A stretch of 64,000 bases of DNA from Quercus robur (lineage: Eukaryota; Streptophyta; Magnoliopsida; Fagales; Fagaceae): NCBI RefSeq assembly GCF_932294415.1, contig NC_065536.1:49104354-49168353 (forward strand), given 5' to 3'. The stretch's first letter is position 1; each line of letters opens with the position of its first letter. Positions 25,101-34,432 of this stretch are shown here, piece after piece. A program made the position numbers and the translations under genes. The notes under the pieces were generated by a model. The model saw only the letters and a program-made list of their open reading frames with translations, did not search any database and was not told the DNA's origin.

Positions 25101-26276
25101 GCCACAGATAAATGTTTACCTTTCTTTAAAGTCCTCAGGAAGGCATTTGAGTGGACGGACGAATGCCAAAGGGCCTTCCAAGACCTGAAAGATTATCTTA
25201 CAACGGCCCCATTATTAAGTCCATCTGTGCAAGGAGAAGAACTGTATCTATACTTAGCGGTGTCCCCACATGCCGTAAGTTCAGCTTTAATCAGAGAAGA
25301 AGGGAAAATACAAAAGCCGGTGTACTACACTAGCCGGGCACTCAGAGGAGCAGAGGGAAGATATCCGTTAATGGAGAAATTGGCTTTCGCACTAATAACG
25401 GCTTCTAGGAAGTTAAGACATTACTTCCAAGTTCATATCATTAATGTCATGACGGACCATCCGCTTAAGAAGGCAATGAACAAGCTGGAAGCCGCAGGAC
25501 GACTCGTTCAGTGGGCAGTTGAACTTAGTGAATTCGACATTCGGTATCAACCGAGAAGTGCAATAAAGGCTCAAGCCTTGGCAGATTTCATTGCGGAGTT
25601 CACTCCATGTTATGAAGACCTGGGGGAAGGCGAGTACAACAACAAATGGGTCATCCATGTTGATGGATCGTCTACATTATATGCTGGAGGAATAGGAGTT
25701 GTTTTGCAGTCGCCAGAAGGGGACAAATTGAAATACAAGGCCCGTCTGCAATACCAGACTACTAACAATGAAGCGGAGTATGAAGCCCTTTTAAAGGGGT
25801 TGGAACTGGCCAAGTCCGTAGAAACAGACTCAATACTTGTCCTGGGAGATTCTCAATTGGTCATAGGCCAAGTCAATGGGACATGTGAAGCCAAGGAAGA
25901 CAGAATGAAGAAATATCTAAGGAAGGTAGTACGCCTTGTGAAGAAATTCAAAAAAGCAGATTTTATTCAAATCCCAAGGGAAGAGAATGTGGAGGCAGAT
26001 ACTCTGGCGAAGGAAGCATCTGCGAATGAGGCCTTGGACGAGATGAATGATGTACACTACATGCCGAGCATAGACCTTCCAGAACTGATGCAGATAGAGG
26101 GAGAAGGAAATTGGATGACCCCGATAGTGGCATACTTAAAGGACGGAAGGCTTCCAGAAGAGAAGGACGAAGCTAGGAAGCTCAGGGTCAAGTCAGCCAG
26201 GTATGTGCTTATGGACGAGGTGTTGTATAAGAGAGGTTTTTCCCAGCCTCTCTTAAGATGTTTGGCTCCGGACTAG
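22122..26276 (+). CDS. Gag-protease-RT-RNaseH-archaeal RNaseH polyprotein (stops early)
   Basis: The frame is open from 22083, but the first ATG is 22122 (M-V-R-T-R-S-R). Order: basic gag with coiled coil (about 22400-22500) and capsid-like region; zinc-knuckle-like C-R-F-H-R-D-H-G-H-D-T-D-E-C at about 23320; aspartic protease with V-D-N-G-S-S at about 23720; RT with the fingers at about 24500 and Y-V-D-D at about 24817; first RNase H (P-V-Y-Y-T-S-R-A-L); second, archaeal-type RNase H with H-V-D-G-S-S, N-N-E-A-E-Y-E, L-G-D-S-Q and E-A-D-T-L. The protein makes and processes the cDNA in virus-like particles. It ends at an in-frame TAG (26274-26276), exactly where the integrase should follow in the same frame. 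Nonsense in a single copy is more likely than programmed readthrough. Confidence 0.95.
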   Translation: MVRTRSRATSPGRQGSRGASSDPQRDRQSAPVMQTSSVQNMQSMAAAMAELTRQNQELRMEITHRRQTREEHAGQTQGHGDTQNTEIGSQFRGTTSRTVPHLKEEMDQMKKVMEEMKENMRKTNPIEDLVHRTDSPFTASINGHPLPSKFKLPSLDSYDGTRDPFDHIATFKTTMHLQGVPDEIMCRAFPTTLKGPARVWFSKIPPSSVSSFEELSKLFVNNFIGGQRHKRSSSSLLTIEQGENESLRSFITRFNREALSVDEVDDKLLLAAFHNGINSDLFIHKLYEKEPQTMAELVHSAQNFMNAEDAIIAKKRKRAERMEAHPARHSEQAPRPKKGRTEDRKERDSRKTGPSGRSQNYTPLNAPLNQVLMQIKDDPALKWPEKMKGDPNKRNKNKYCRFHRDHGHDTDECYDLKQQIENLIRQGKLKHFVGRDRTDEKLKGKMEESSRPPLGEIRIIVGGNSTGQSSKSKKTYLKAVQSVQLSGRSPRTRSMDEPTISFTDEDAERIHHPHDDAIVITLLIADYTTRRVLVDNGSSADILYYPAFQQMRLGRDQLRPVCSPLIGFGGMKVQPVGTITLPVVVGSYPQQITKEVNFLVVDCASSYNAIIGRPTLNSWKAVTSTYHLSVKFPTEYGIGQAQGDQLAARECYLAMMALDEQVQTMSIEERRIIAEPTEVLEDVILQEDDPEKFTRIGTCMKEKAREDLIQFLRKSIDVFAWSHDDMPGIDPSVITHRLNVYPFFKPIRQKKRVFAPERDKAIKEEVQKLTTAKFIKEVYYPDWLANVVMVKKANGKWRMCVDFTDLNKACPKDSYPLPRIDQLVDSTAGHQLLSFMDAFSGYNQIKMDEADQEKTSFITSQGLFCYKVMPFGLKNAGATYQRLVNHMFRPQIGRNVEVYVDDMLVKSIDEGSHLDDLQETFETLRRYKMKLNPSKCAFGVSSGKFLGFMVSQRGIEANPDKIQAILNMEPPKSIKEVQSLTGRVAALNRFVSKATDKCLPFFKVLRKAFEWTDECQRAFQDLKDYLTTAPLLSPSVQGEELYLYLAVSPHAVSSALIREEGKIQKPVYYTSRALRGAEGRYPLMEKLAFALITASRKLRHYFQVHIINVMTDHPLKKAMNKLEAAGRLVQWAVELSEFDIRYQPRSAIKAQALADFIAEFTPCYEDLGEGEYNNKWVIHVDGSSTLYAGGIGVVLQSPEGDKLKYKARLQYQTTNNEAEYEALLKGLELAKSVETDSILVLGDSQLVIGQVNGTCEAKEDRMKKYLRKVVRLVKKFKKADFIQIPREENVEADTLAKEASANEALDEMNDVHYMPSIDLPELMQIEGEGNWMTPIVAYLKDGRLPEEKDEARKLRVKSARYVLMDEVLYKRGFSQPLLRCLAPD

Positions 26277-27347
26277 GCCAATTACATGTTGAGGGAGGTT
26301 CACGAAGGAGCATGCGGGAACCATTCGGGAGCTAGATCACTCGTCCATAAAGTCATCCGAAGTGGATTCTATTGGCCAACCATCCAAACTGACGCTAAAG
26401 CATATGTCAAAGTCTGTGATCAATGCCAACGCTTTAGCAACATTCCCAGACAGCCAGCAGAATATCTCACGCCAATGATGACCCCTTGGCCTTTCGCACA
26501 ATGGGGACTAGATATTTTGGGGCCCTTTCCGACTGGAACTCGGCAAATGAAGTTTCTGGTGGTGGGAATAGATTACTTCACAAAATGGGTGGAAGCCGAA
26601 CCCTTAGCCAAAATTACACAGCAGAATGTCAAGAACTTCGTCTGGAAGAACATTGTATGCAGATTCGGAGTACCTAGAGTACTAGTGTCTGACAATGGAC
26701 GACAGTTTGACAACACACCCTTCAGGGATTTTTGTGAACAACTTGGAATGAAGAACCATTACTCCTCACCCTCCCACCCACAGGCCAATGGCCAGGCAGA
26801 AGTAGCGAACCGATCCTTGCTGAAGATCATCAAGACTCGGCTCGAAGGGGCAAAGGGGATATGGCCGGATGAATTACCAGGTGTTTTATGGGCTTATAGA
26901 ACGACAGCGAGAACTCCAACAGGAGAAACTCCTTTTAAGCTAGCCTACGGAAGCGAGGCAGTTATACCAGCAGAAGTACACATGACGAGCCACAGGGTCA
27001 GGAAGTACCAAACTGAAGAAAATGACGAACAGCTCCGTCTTAACCTTGACCTTATGGACGAGGTCAGAATGGATGCAGAATAAAGGACGGCAAGGTACAA
27101 AAATCTCATGGCAAGACAATATGATGCTATGGTAAAGCCTAGGCGTTTCAACATTGGAGATCTCGTCTTGAAGAGGGTTACCTTGGCAACAAGAAACCCA
27201 GCCTACGGGAAACTTGGCCCAAATTGGGAAGGACCTTATAGGGTTATCAACTGCAAAAGGCAAGGATCCTACTATTTGGAAGCTTTGGATGGGCGGAGGC
27301 TGGAACACCCTTGGAATGTTGAGCACCTCAGGAAGTACCATCAATAA
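26277..27347 (+). pseudogene. Integrase of the young Tat element, behind a stop and split by another
   Basis: Same frame as the upstream polyprotein. The first ATG after the stop is 26286. It shows the HHCC region (H-E-G-A-C-G-N-H ... C-D-Q-C-Q-R-F), a core with complete D, D and E positions (L-D-I-L-G-P, S-D-N-G-R-Q-F, G-Q-A-E-V-A-N-R) and the C-terminal G-P-Y domain near 27230. A second in-frame stop, TAA at 27081-27083, cuts off the last 88 codons, which stay open to 27347. Each stop could come from a single C-to-T transition. Integration would need protein supplied by another copy. Confidence 0.93.
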
Positions 27348-27734
27348 GTGCTGACTCTTCACCGATGTCCTTGGACGAGATGTATGGACGAGAAGAAGTA
27401 TTTTACTACTGTTAAGTGTTTTTAAGTATTTTAATAATCCCCTAGAAAGTACATTAGTGTTTTCACTTTTGTGCTATTCATGGACGAATTGGTTTGTATT
27501 TTTAAATTCAATAAGGCACTAGCTAATAAGCATGTGCCATGCCTGTGGACGAATGATTACATAAGTTTGGGTTTTCAAATATATATATATTGTTTTCAAA
27601 TATATTATTGGAATCCTTATATGTTCATTCAGATTGATCCGCAAAAAGAAAGCAAGCATGGACGAATGAAATCCTTGGACGCAAGGATATATCGTCCATA
27701 AACCTTTCTCCAAAGGAAAGATGAAAAGGTACAT

Positions 27735-28065
27735 TCGTCCAGAACATGGGACGAGGTGAAACCTAACCTGAAAATGAAACTAAGTTTCATCCGTCCAGAA
27801 CATAGGACGAGATGAAACCCAAGCTAAAATACGGAGGTTCATCCGTCCAGAACATAGGACGAAGATGAAACCCAAGCTAAATACAAAGCAAGTTTCATCC
27901 GTCCAGAACATAGGACGAGATGAAACCCAAACTAAAATACAAAGGTCCATCCGTCCAGAACACAGGACGGGATGAAACCCAAGCGAAAAATAAAGCATGA
28001 TTCATCCGTCCAGAACATGGGACGAGATGAAAAGGGCATACTCGTCTAGACCCCAAGACGAGATG
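27735..28065. repeat. Tandem repeat, alternating 56/52-bp units
   Basis: Units of the type TTCATCCGTCCAGAACATAGG + ACGAGATGAAACCCAAGC... start near 27736, 27791, 27843, 27899, 27951 and 28006, alternating about 56 and 52 bp (a 108-bp dimer). The block lies between the end of pol and the 3' end of the converging aORF, the same place as the 81/82-bp array of the old element. Tandem repeats behind pol are known from Ogre/Tat elements. Confidence 0.88.
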
Positions 28066-28608
28066 AATTCCCAAAAGTATTCGTCCGAAACGCAGACGAG
28101 CCAAGACTTCAAAATTAGCTTAACAATCCATTACCTTGGACGAGAAACGCTAAAAGTCTAATCATCCAGGACGACAAAATGATCGTCCATAATTTCGGAA
28201 TGATGGAAAATCTAGCCAAAGGAATCAACATACTTTATCTTGGTGATGTAATAAAATTCACCCCCATGACCAAGACGAGGTGAACTGAATTCCTAGATGG
28301 ACGAACCACATTGCTGATATGAAAATAAAAAGTTCATACATAAAGCTGAAAACATATATATTCAAACACAATGGAGGTAAAAATAGAATTATTCATTTCT
28401 TTCATTCAAAGGGTGGACGACCAACGTCCAAAAACCCCTTTAGTTTTGAATATGTATATAAAGCTTGTCCACAATCCTGGACGAGATGATTGTACTTGCA
28501 TGAGCTTTAAAATAAAAAGAAAAAAAAAAAAAAAGAAGTAAAAAGCCCAAAACAACGGGCACTTCCATGAAAAAGCAAATAAAAACAAATTCTCTAAGGA
28601 AATAGACT

Positions 28609-30828
28609 TCACTTGGGTTCGTCCTGAGTAACTTCAGTGTTAGCATCGTCCATGATGTTGACGTCCTCGGAACTCGTCTGCAACACAGAACTCTCTGTAG
28701 CAAGAGGAAGCTTGAACGAGTTGAAGTCCAAATCAGGATACGCTTCTTTGGCATCAGCACGGAAGTCTTCATACCCAGCTGCATAATGACTGTCTAGACG
28801 ATTCTTATACTCGTCAGACTTCTTAAAAGCAGCAATTGCTTCTTCACGTGCCTTCTCCAAAGACGAGGTAAGCTCTGCAACTTGTCCTTCTAGATGGACG
28901 ATGCGAGTATCCTTCTCTAAATTGTCAGCTTTTAGCTCCTCGACATCGTTCTTCAGCTTCGTCTCGCTCCCCAGCAGACGATTAAAGTCCTCGGTCAACC
29001 TAATGACCTCCCCCTTCTTGGATAAGACCTCATGGCTTAGCTCCTTAGCCTTATCCTTGGCAGTCTTGGCCTCAGTAGCAAGCTCCTTGGCCTGGCAAGT
29101 CGCTGTATAAAACTTTGACATGGCCTGCATTTGGACGAAAAGGAGTCAGACATTTCATTCAAAGTTAAATGTTTACACACAAGGACGAGGAAGAAACTTA
29201 CCTTGAAAAGGTCATGGATGCCAGAACGCTCAAACTCCTTCACTGACATGTTGTAACATTCGTTAACTTCATGATCTTGACGATCCCTTTGAACGTCCTC
29301 CATGCATAACCTTCGTCCAGAACCAAATTAGAGGGACGATCAGAGGGCTCAGACGGGCTAGGCTTGTAAGAAGTTTTGGGAGCAGGGGGAGGATCAGACT
29401 GGACAGGATGAACTATTTGGACGGGCTCCACGTCCACAGGCTCGTCCAAGTTCACTGTTGGTGGTACGAACTTTGGAACCTTGGGAAGGGAAGTCTTACT
29501 TGGCTTTTGCTTCTTGTGGCCACGACGACTGGGAAGGTCGTCCAGGTCCACATTGCTTGAAATTGGCTTGGACTTCCTCTTCCCAGCCTGGACGGAAGCC
29601 ACTTTGGGAGTTGGAGCAGCAACATCCTCGTCCCCGCTAACCACTGTTTTTTCCTTGTTTTCCCTCATTGTGCTTATCCCTATGACGAGAAAAATTAATC
29701 AGAAAAATTAAAAAAAGAAAATCAAAAGAAAAGAGAGCTGAAATAATAGAATATAATGGACGACACTTACTTCGACGAGTGACCTCCTCGTGACTTAGGT
29801 TCTCAGCAGTAGGAAGTGGACCAAGTCCCCAAGTTGCTAGACGACTAAGAGTAACTAAGTCGTGGAAAGTCCTTCCTGGAAAGGTGCGAACCATGTCTAT
29901 CCGGTCCAAGGAAGACTTGTCCAAGCGTGGACGAACAACAGCTGCATCACCAAGATAAATGGTTAGACGAGTAACAGATAAGAAATTTTAAGGGACAAAC
30001 AGGGTAAAATGGAAAGAAAGACATACCCTCAGGACGAAGACGACCTAGAGGGCTGGTAAAAGGTGGGAAGAGGGGAATACCCACATCAGCTGGGTCCCCA
30101 GCCCAATTTCCAGAAATAATAAAAAATTCTTTTTTCCAAAGCCGGTCAAACGAACTACGGCCCGTTATTAAACTGTAATATGTACCTCTGGACGAAAACT
30201 GGTAGAACCCAGCAGATTTTTTGATCTCTGAGGGCTTATAGCAGTAAAGGAACTCGTCCACTGTAATTGGACGGTTCCCTTCCAATGCCTCACGCCATAA
30301 TACTTGCATGGCAACAATCGTCCTCCAGCCATTGGGGTTGAGCTGGTTTGGCCCAATACCCAACCTTTGGAGGAGGTCTCTGCAGAAAGAGTTTAAGGGA
30401 AACCTAAGGCCAGCTAATAGGTAAGAAGTATATACCCCTAAGCCAGAGGAAGGGGAACAACACCATTCACCAGGCTGGGGTAGACGAGGGTTAAGCTCTT
30501 TAGGGATTTGGTATCTATCTACAAGAGTTTTTAACTTAGCACCGTCAAAGGTGGATGCTACCTCTGGGGCACAACTATAGATTACATCTTCTTCGTCCTC
30601 TTCCTCGTCTTGAGGAGGACTAGGTGGCTGTCTGGACGAACTAGCCTTAGATCCAGAAGCTGCCCTACGTCGTTGCTCCTGAAATTCCTCTAAAGGAATG
30701 CCAGGAACCCCAGACGAGTAATGCTCGTCTGAGGAATCACTACAGGACGAACTACCTATACTACCCTCACTCTCAGAGCCGTCCAGGTAGTCGTCTATCT
30801 CTCTCTCTAAACTAGACGATGAAGACAT
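28609..30828 (-). pseudogene. Spliced opposite-strand gene (aORF) of the young Tat element, one frameshift
   Basis: Four exons fit consensus splice sites on the minus strand: 30828-30027 (donor GTATGT), 29941-29771 (donor GTAAGT), 29679-29202 (donor GTAAGT) and 29124-28609. Exon 1 starts with a serine-rich leader and acidic run, then a domain with P-K-E-L-N-P-R-L-P, L-L-A-G-L-R-F-P-L and P-N-G-W-R-T, resembling the plant 'putative gypsy-type transposon' domain (PF04195). Exon 3 is proline- and lysine-rich with basic K-K-Q-K; exon 4 is a coiled coil with an acidic end. Exons 1-2-3 join in frame, but the exon sum is 1967 nt and exon 3 changes frame between about 29310 and 29275. A net 1-nt loss in this copy explains it; otherwise the product is about 655 residues. 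Function unknown; nuclear or gag-like roles are guesses. Confidence 0.8.
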
Positions 30829-31167
30829 GTTTGGAATGTAGAAGACTTAAAATGAGAGCCTAAAAAAAAAAAAAGGAAAAGAGGAAATACCTGATGAAAC
30901 TAGGACGAGAGCTAGACGAGAATCTTGGACGAATTGGCAGAAGAGAGAATGAGGAAAAAAGTGAGGGGCATGAAAGAGAATGTACTATTTATAGGCCCCA
31001 GCAACAGAGTCAACGAAACGACGTTCGCCACTCAGAGACAGACACGTGGCGATTCTTTTGGGAAACGAGATCGACAGGACTGGCCAACCAACAGTTTCGC
31101 GACACGTGGCGTACGAAAAAGTGAAATTTAGCCAAAATCACAACGATGTCCTGGACGACCCTTTGAA

Positions 31168-31179
31168 CAAAGGGGCAAC
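31168..31179 (+). other. Polypurine tract of the young Tat element
   Basis: CAAAGGGGCAAC directly abuts the 3' LTR (31180) and would prime plus-strand synthesis. Confidence 0.75.
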
Positions 31180-31828
31180 TGATAGAGAAGCGGAAAATAA
31201 TCCATCTCCAGCTCGTCCAAATGGTTCGTCCAGAGCCTACAGCGCAGGTTGATCCAAGAGTCAACCCAGAAGAAGGAGAGACGTCCATTAAATAATAGCA
31301 CCACTCCATAAGTTTAAGTCTCCCATGGACGACAAGATCGTCCATGAGGTTCGTCCATGAGGTTCGTCCATGAGAAGTCGTCAAATATCCTTGGACGACT
31401 AAACCACCCTACACCAGACGGACGAAACCTCAACACTTAGACTTTCAGCAACCCTCAACTATCTCGACAAACCCTTCGAATAAGTTAACTTCCATTTAGC
31501 AGTTACCATTTTATATCCGTTGAGGGAAGTTACTCCGGAGTTGTTGGATTCCACAAAACCTGGGGAGGTTATCGAACAAATAACCGCCCCAGGCTCCCTA
31601 TATAAGAGACCGGTCTGGACCCGACAGAGGTAAGTCTTTTCTCTCAGACACATTTCCAAAACACTTGGAACTTACTCTTCTACAAATCTAACTTCTCCAT
31701 CGGAGGGGGTTCGACCGGTCTTCTCCGGTCTCCTTTTTTGATCGCATTCTCTTCCTTACAGGCCATCAACCGCTTGAACAGCCCACCGAAGCCAGGCCAT
31801 TCTACCTTACTGATTTCAAACATCATCA
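31180..31828 (+). repeat. 3' LTR of the young Tat element
   Basis: 649 bp, TGAT...ATCA, same length as the 5' LTR with 4 substitutions. Followed by the TSD GTATC and then the interrupted RT gene of the old element. TATATAA at 31599-31605. Confidence 0.97.
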
Positions 31829-32300
31829 GTATCTGATGGTAGCCTTGAAAAATATCTAAAAAGCTCATCCGAGGATGACCTACGATGGCATCCATTAGCT
31901 GGTCTATTTGAGACATAGGAAAATGGTCTTTTGGGCAGGCCTTGTTCAGATTTGTGAAATCCACACATACCTGCTACTTTCCATTCTTCTTCTTCACAAC
32001 CACAGTATTGGCCAACCATTTAGGATAGAACACTTCTTTAATAGCCCCATCCTGCTTTAGCTTCATCACCTCGTTTTTGACAGCGTCAAAATGATCCTTG
32101 GATGAGCGTCGAGGTGATTACTTTCGGGGAGTGACAAATGGATTAACGTTCAAATGATGGCAGATGAAGTTCAGATCCACCCTTGGAGCTTTATAGGCAT
32201 TCCAAGCGAACACATCAACGTTCTTCCTGAGAAACTCCACTAGCTCTTCCTTCTCCTGAGGTGGTAGCTATGCTCCAACTTGAAAAAAACTTCTCTAGGT
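31829..32300 (-). pseudogene. RT (5' part) of the old Tat element
   Basis: Minus-strand reading gives the RT fingers: V-D-F-T-N-L-N-K-A-C-P-K-D, then S-F-L-D-I-F-Q-G-Y-H-Q-I, which stops at the insertion boundary. The same frame resumes at 21406 with P-L-A-L-D-D-Q-E. Stops are present upstream, for example between N-G-K and V-C-V-D. Confidence 0.88.
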
Positions 32301-32427
32301 CATCACCTACAGCAAATTTCACTAAATCCTCACATTTCGCCTCCTTGGCTGGCCTATCTACATGTAGCACCGAAGACTTTGACTGCTATAAACCTCCCTC
32401 GGTAGAGGTCGAGGACTTAGCTGTGGG

Positions 32428-32841
32428 CTAACGCAAAATTGCAGACACAAGGCACTGCCTAGCCATGGACTGACTCCCTACTAGCTCCTCAATCCTGTCC
32501 CCTAATGGATACTTCACTTTTTGATACAGAGTTGAAGAAACAGCCCCCGGGGCATGAAGCCAGGGTCTAGCCACTATGGCCGTGTAGGCAGAGTATACAT
32601 CTACTACAATGAAGTCCATTTCAACCACCTCTGAGCCTGCTTTCACGTGCAACCTAATCTGGCCATTTGGGATGACAACTTTCCCATTAAAACTCACTAG
32701 AGGTGAATCATAGACTATCAGATTTTCAGGCTTTAAGTTCAACCATCTGTACAAGTCAGGGTACATGATCTCTACACCACTGCCTTGGTCTACCATTACC
32801 CTCTTCACTTTATACCCTCCTATTCTGAGGGTTACCACCAA
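32428..32841 (-). pseudogene. Aspartic protease region of the old Tat element
   Basis: A 137-codon open stretch contains V-D-Q-G-S-G at the active-site position. Retrotransposon proteases usually have D-[STN]-G-[SA], so Q-G-S-G is atypical. A-R-P-W-L-H follows, as in Tat proteases. It lies between gag and RT on the minus strand; flanking stops show it is not part of an intact polyprotein. Confidence 0.8.
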
Positions 32842-33193
32842 AGCATCATCATGTGGCTGGATGGTTCCAATCTTGTCTTCATCCGAAAAACTCAGCCTCA
32901 GTTAGATCTCCATTTTAGCCATCTTTAGCTCAAAATTAGAGTCCTTGATTGGTAGCCGAGCTACAGACATCACCCTGGAAGGTTGAGAACCAGTTTTCCC
33001 AAGTGCAGCGAAAATGACATTGATTGTGCCCCCGCCTTGAAGAAGCATTCACCTGAGCTCTTGACCTTGATTGGTCTCCTTGCTCGTTGGGACGATACAA
33101 AAACTGCTGTAACCTTCCTTCCCTAACCAGTTACTCTAGATGGTTCCACAAAGTCCTGCAGTCCTCAATGGTTTGCCCCCGCTCCTAGTGGTA

Positions 33194-34209
33194 TTAGCAA
33201 TGAAGGCTCTGATTGTGCCTCAAGGGGTCTCCACTCATCTTGTTCGGCCATTTGAAGTATGGCTCGTTCTTGATCTTTTCCAAAACTTGATGTATCGGTT
33301 CTCGGAACACAGTGTTCACCGCTTGAAGAGTTGTAGGCCCAGATTGCCTGGCAAAATCCCTTCGGGGTCTGCTATTGTTATAGCAGTCCGACCTGAAATC
33401 CCTCCTCTCTTGAGGGATAACCTTACCCTTTTCCATTGCCTTGCTGTTGGTCCTCCTCAACCCTTTTCCATGAGCTGGTGTACACTGATAACGGGCTTCC
33501 CAGTCAAAGACTTCCTTAAGCCATGCACGGTAGGTAGGCCGACCTTGAAAGTCCTGATGGTTACGTTGTCAAAGTCACTATCTATCTCATTGAACATCTC
33601 TCAGTATCTGTTCAAGTATGTTTTTAGGGTTTCCCTCTCTTTCATGGACATGGACAACAAGGAGTCTAAGGGCCTAGGAACCCTACTGCACGTGATAAAG
33701 CGGGATCTAAACACCTGATTGAGTTCCTTAAAGGAATCAATGGAACTTGCACCTAGACCATCGAATCACCTCATCGCTACAGGCCCTAAGCTGGATGGGA
33801 ATACCTTGCACATCAAGGTCTCAGTCTTGGAGTGTACAGCCATCCTTTGATTGAAGTGACTTATGTGCTCCACAGGGTCTGTACGACCATTGTATATGGT
33901 GAAAGTGGATTGAGTGAACCGCTGAGGAAGTCTCCCTTCCTCAATCTTGCGCGTAAAAGGTGATCTAGAAATTTGTTTGAGCGCTCTGCTTATCACATCA
34001 TTCCCCAGGCCTTCGAAAGATGAGTTTCTATTTCTGTGCTCATGGCAGTATTCCTTATCATACGAGAAAGACTCACTGGGAGGAGTCTTTGATCTTCGCC
34101 TATAACTGCCATCCTCTTCTTCATTAGAAGAGAAATCAGAAAGGGAGGGAGTTCGACTTCTCCGCTCGTGGCGCAACTCCCTTTTCAAATTATCAATCTC
34201 CTGTTGCAT
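33194..34209 (-). pseudogene. Gag of the old Tat element
   Basis: 34209-33766 encodes an N-terminal charged coiled-coil segment and the start of the capsid-like domain (F-T-I-Y-N-G-R-T-D-P-V-E-H). The frame then shifts, and 33460-33194 encodes the gag 3' part with P-Y-F-K-W-P-N-K-M, matching A-L-K-W-P-E-K-M of the young element. A degraded zinc-knuckle region lies below 33194. Decayed. Confidence 0.82.
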
Positions 34210-34412
34210 GTTGCATGGCTTTGGTCATGGGAGATATGGTTACCACCCCAAGAATGGCTTCTACTAGTATGGGTAGTATGCATACTCCCCTTCCGGTCCT
34301 TTCTTCACTTAAGATTTACAAAGTGATCCTCGCGTTGGGACCCCCTAGATTCTACCTGATGTGGACTTGAACCCACCATGGTTAGACGTCAGATTCATTG
34401 TAACACTAGAAT

Positions 34413-34430
34413 TCCCCACAGACGATGCCA
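34413..34430 (-). other. Primer binding site of the old Tat element
   Basis: On the minus strand TGGCATCGTCTGTGGGGA follows the 5' LTR after two bases. It differs by few bases from the PBS of the young element. Confidence 0.72.
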
Positions 34431-34432
34431 AT

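Larger units (their letters stand above)
21407..31828 (+). mobile_element. Young Tat-type Ty3/Gypsy retrotransposon, 10,422 bp, TSD GTATC
   Basis: Complete element: 5' LTR 21407-22055, PBS 22058-22075, gag-pol 22122-27347, tandem repeats, minus-strand aORF gene 30828-28609, polypurine tract 31168-31179, 3' LTR 31180-31828. It is flanked by GTATC at 21402-21406 and 31829-31833. Both LTRs are exactly 649 bp with 4 mismatches (0.6%), so the insertion is recent. It lies inside the old element's RT gene. The extra RNase H and the opposite-strand gene place it in the Tat/Ogre group of non-chromodomain Gypsy elements. Its pol carries two in-frame stops and its aORF one frameshift, so this copy is probably not autonomous. 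Confidence 0.97.

Noticed and set aside
27780-28104. Minus-strand repetitive frames in the 52/56-bp array
   Set aside because: Translation of the tandem repeat; the unit lengths (52 and 56) are not multiples of three, so no stable protein repeat is encoded.
33140-33718. 192-codon plus-strand open frame
   Set aside because: It lies antisense to the gag region of the old Tat element; its sequence has no protein character of its own and overlaps the gag frame 33460-33194.
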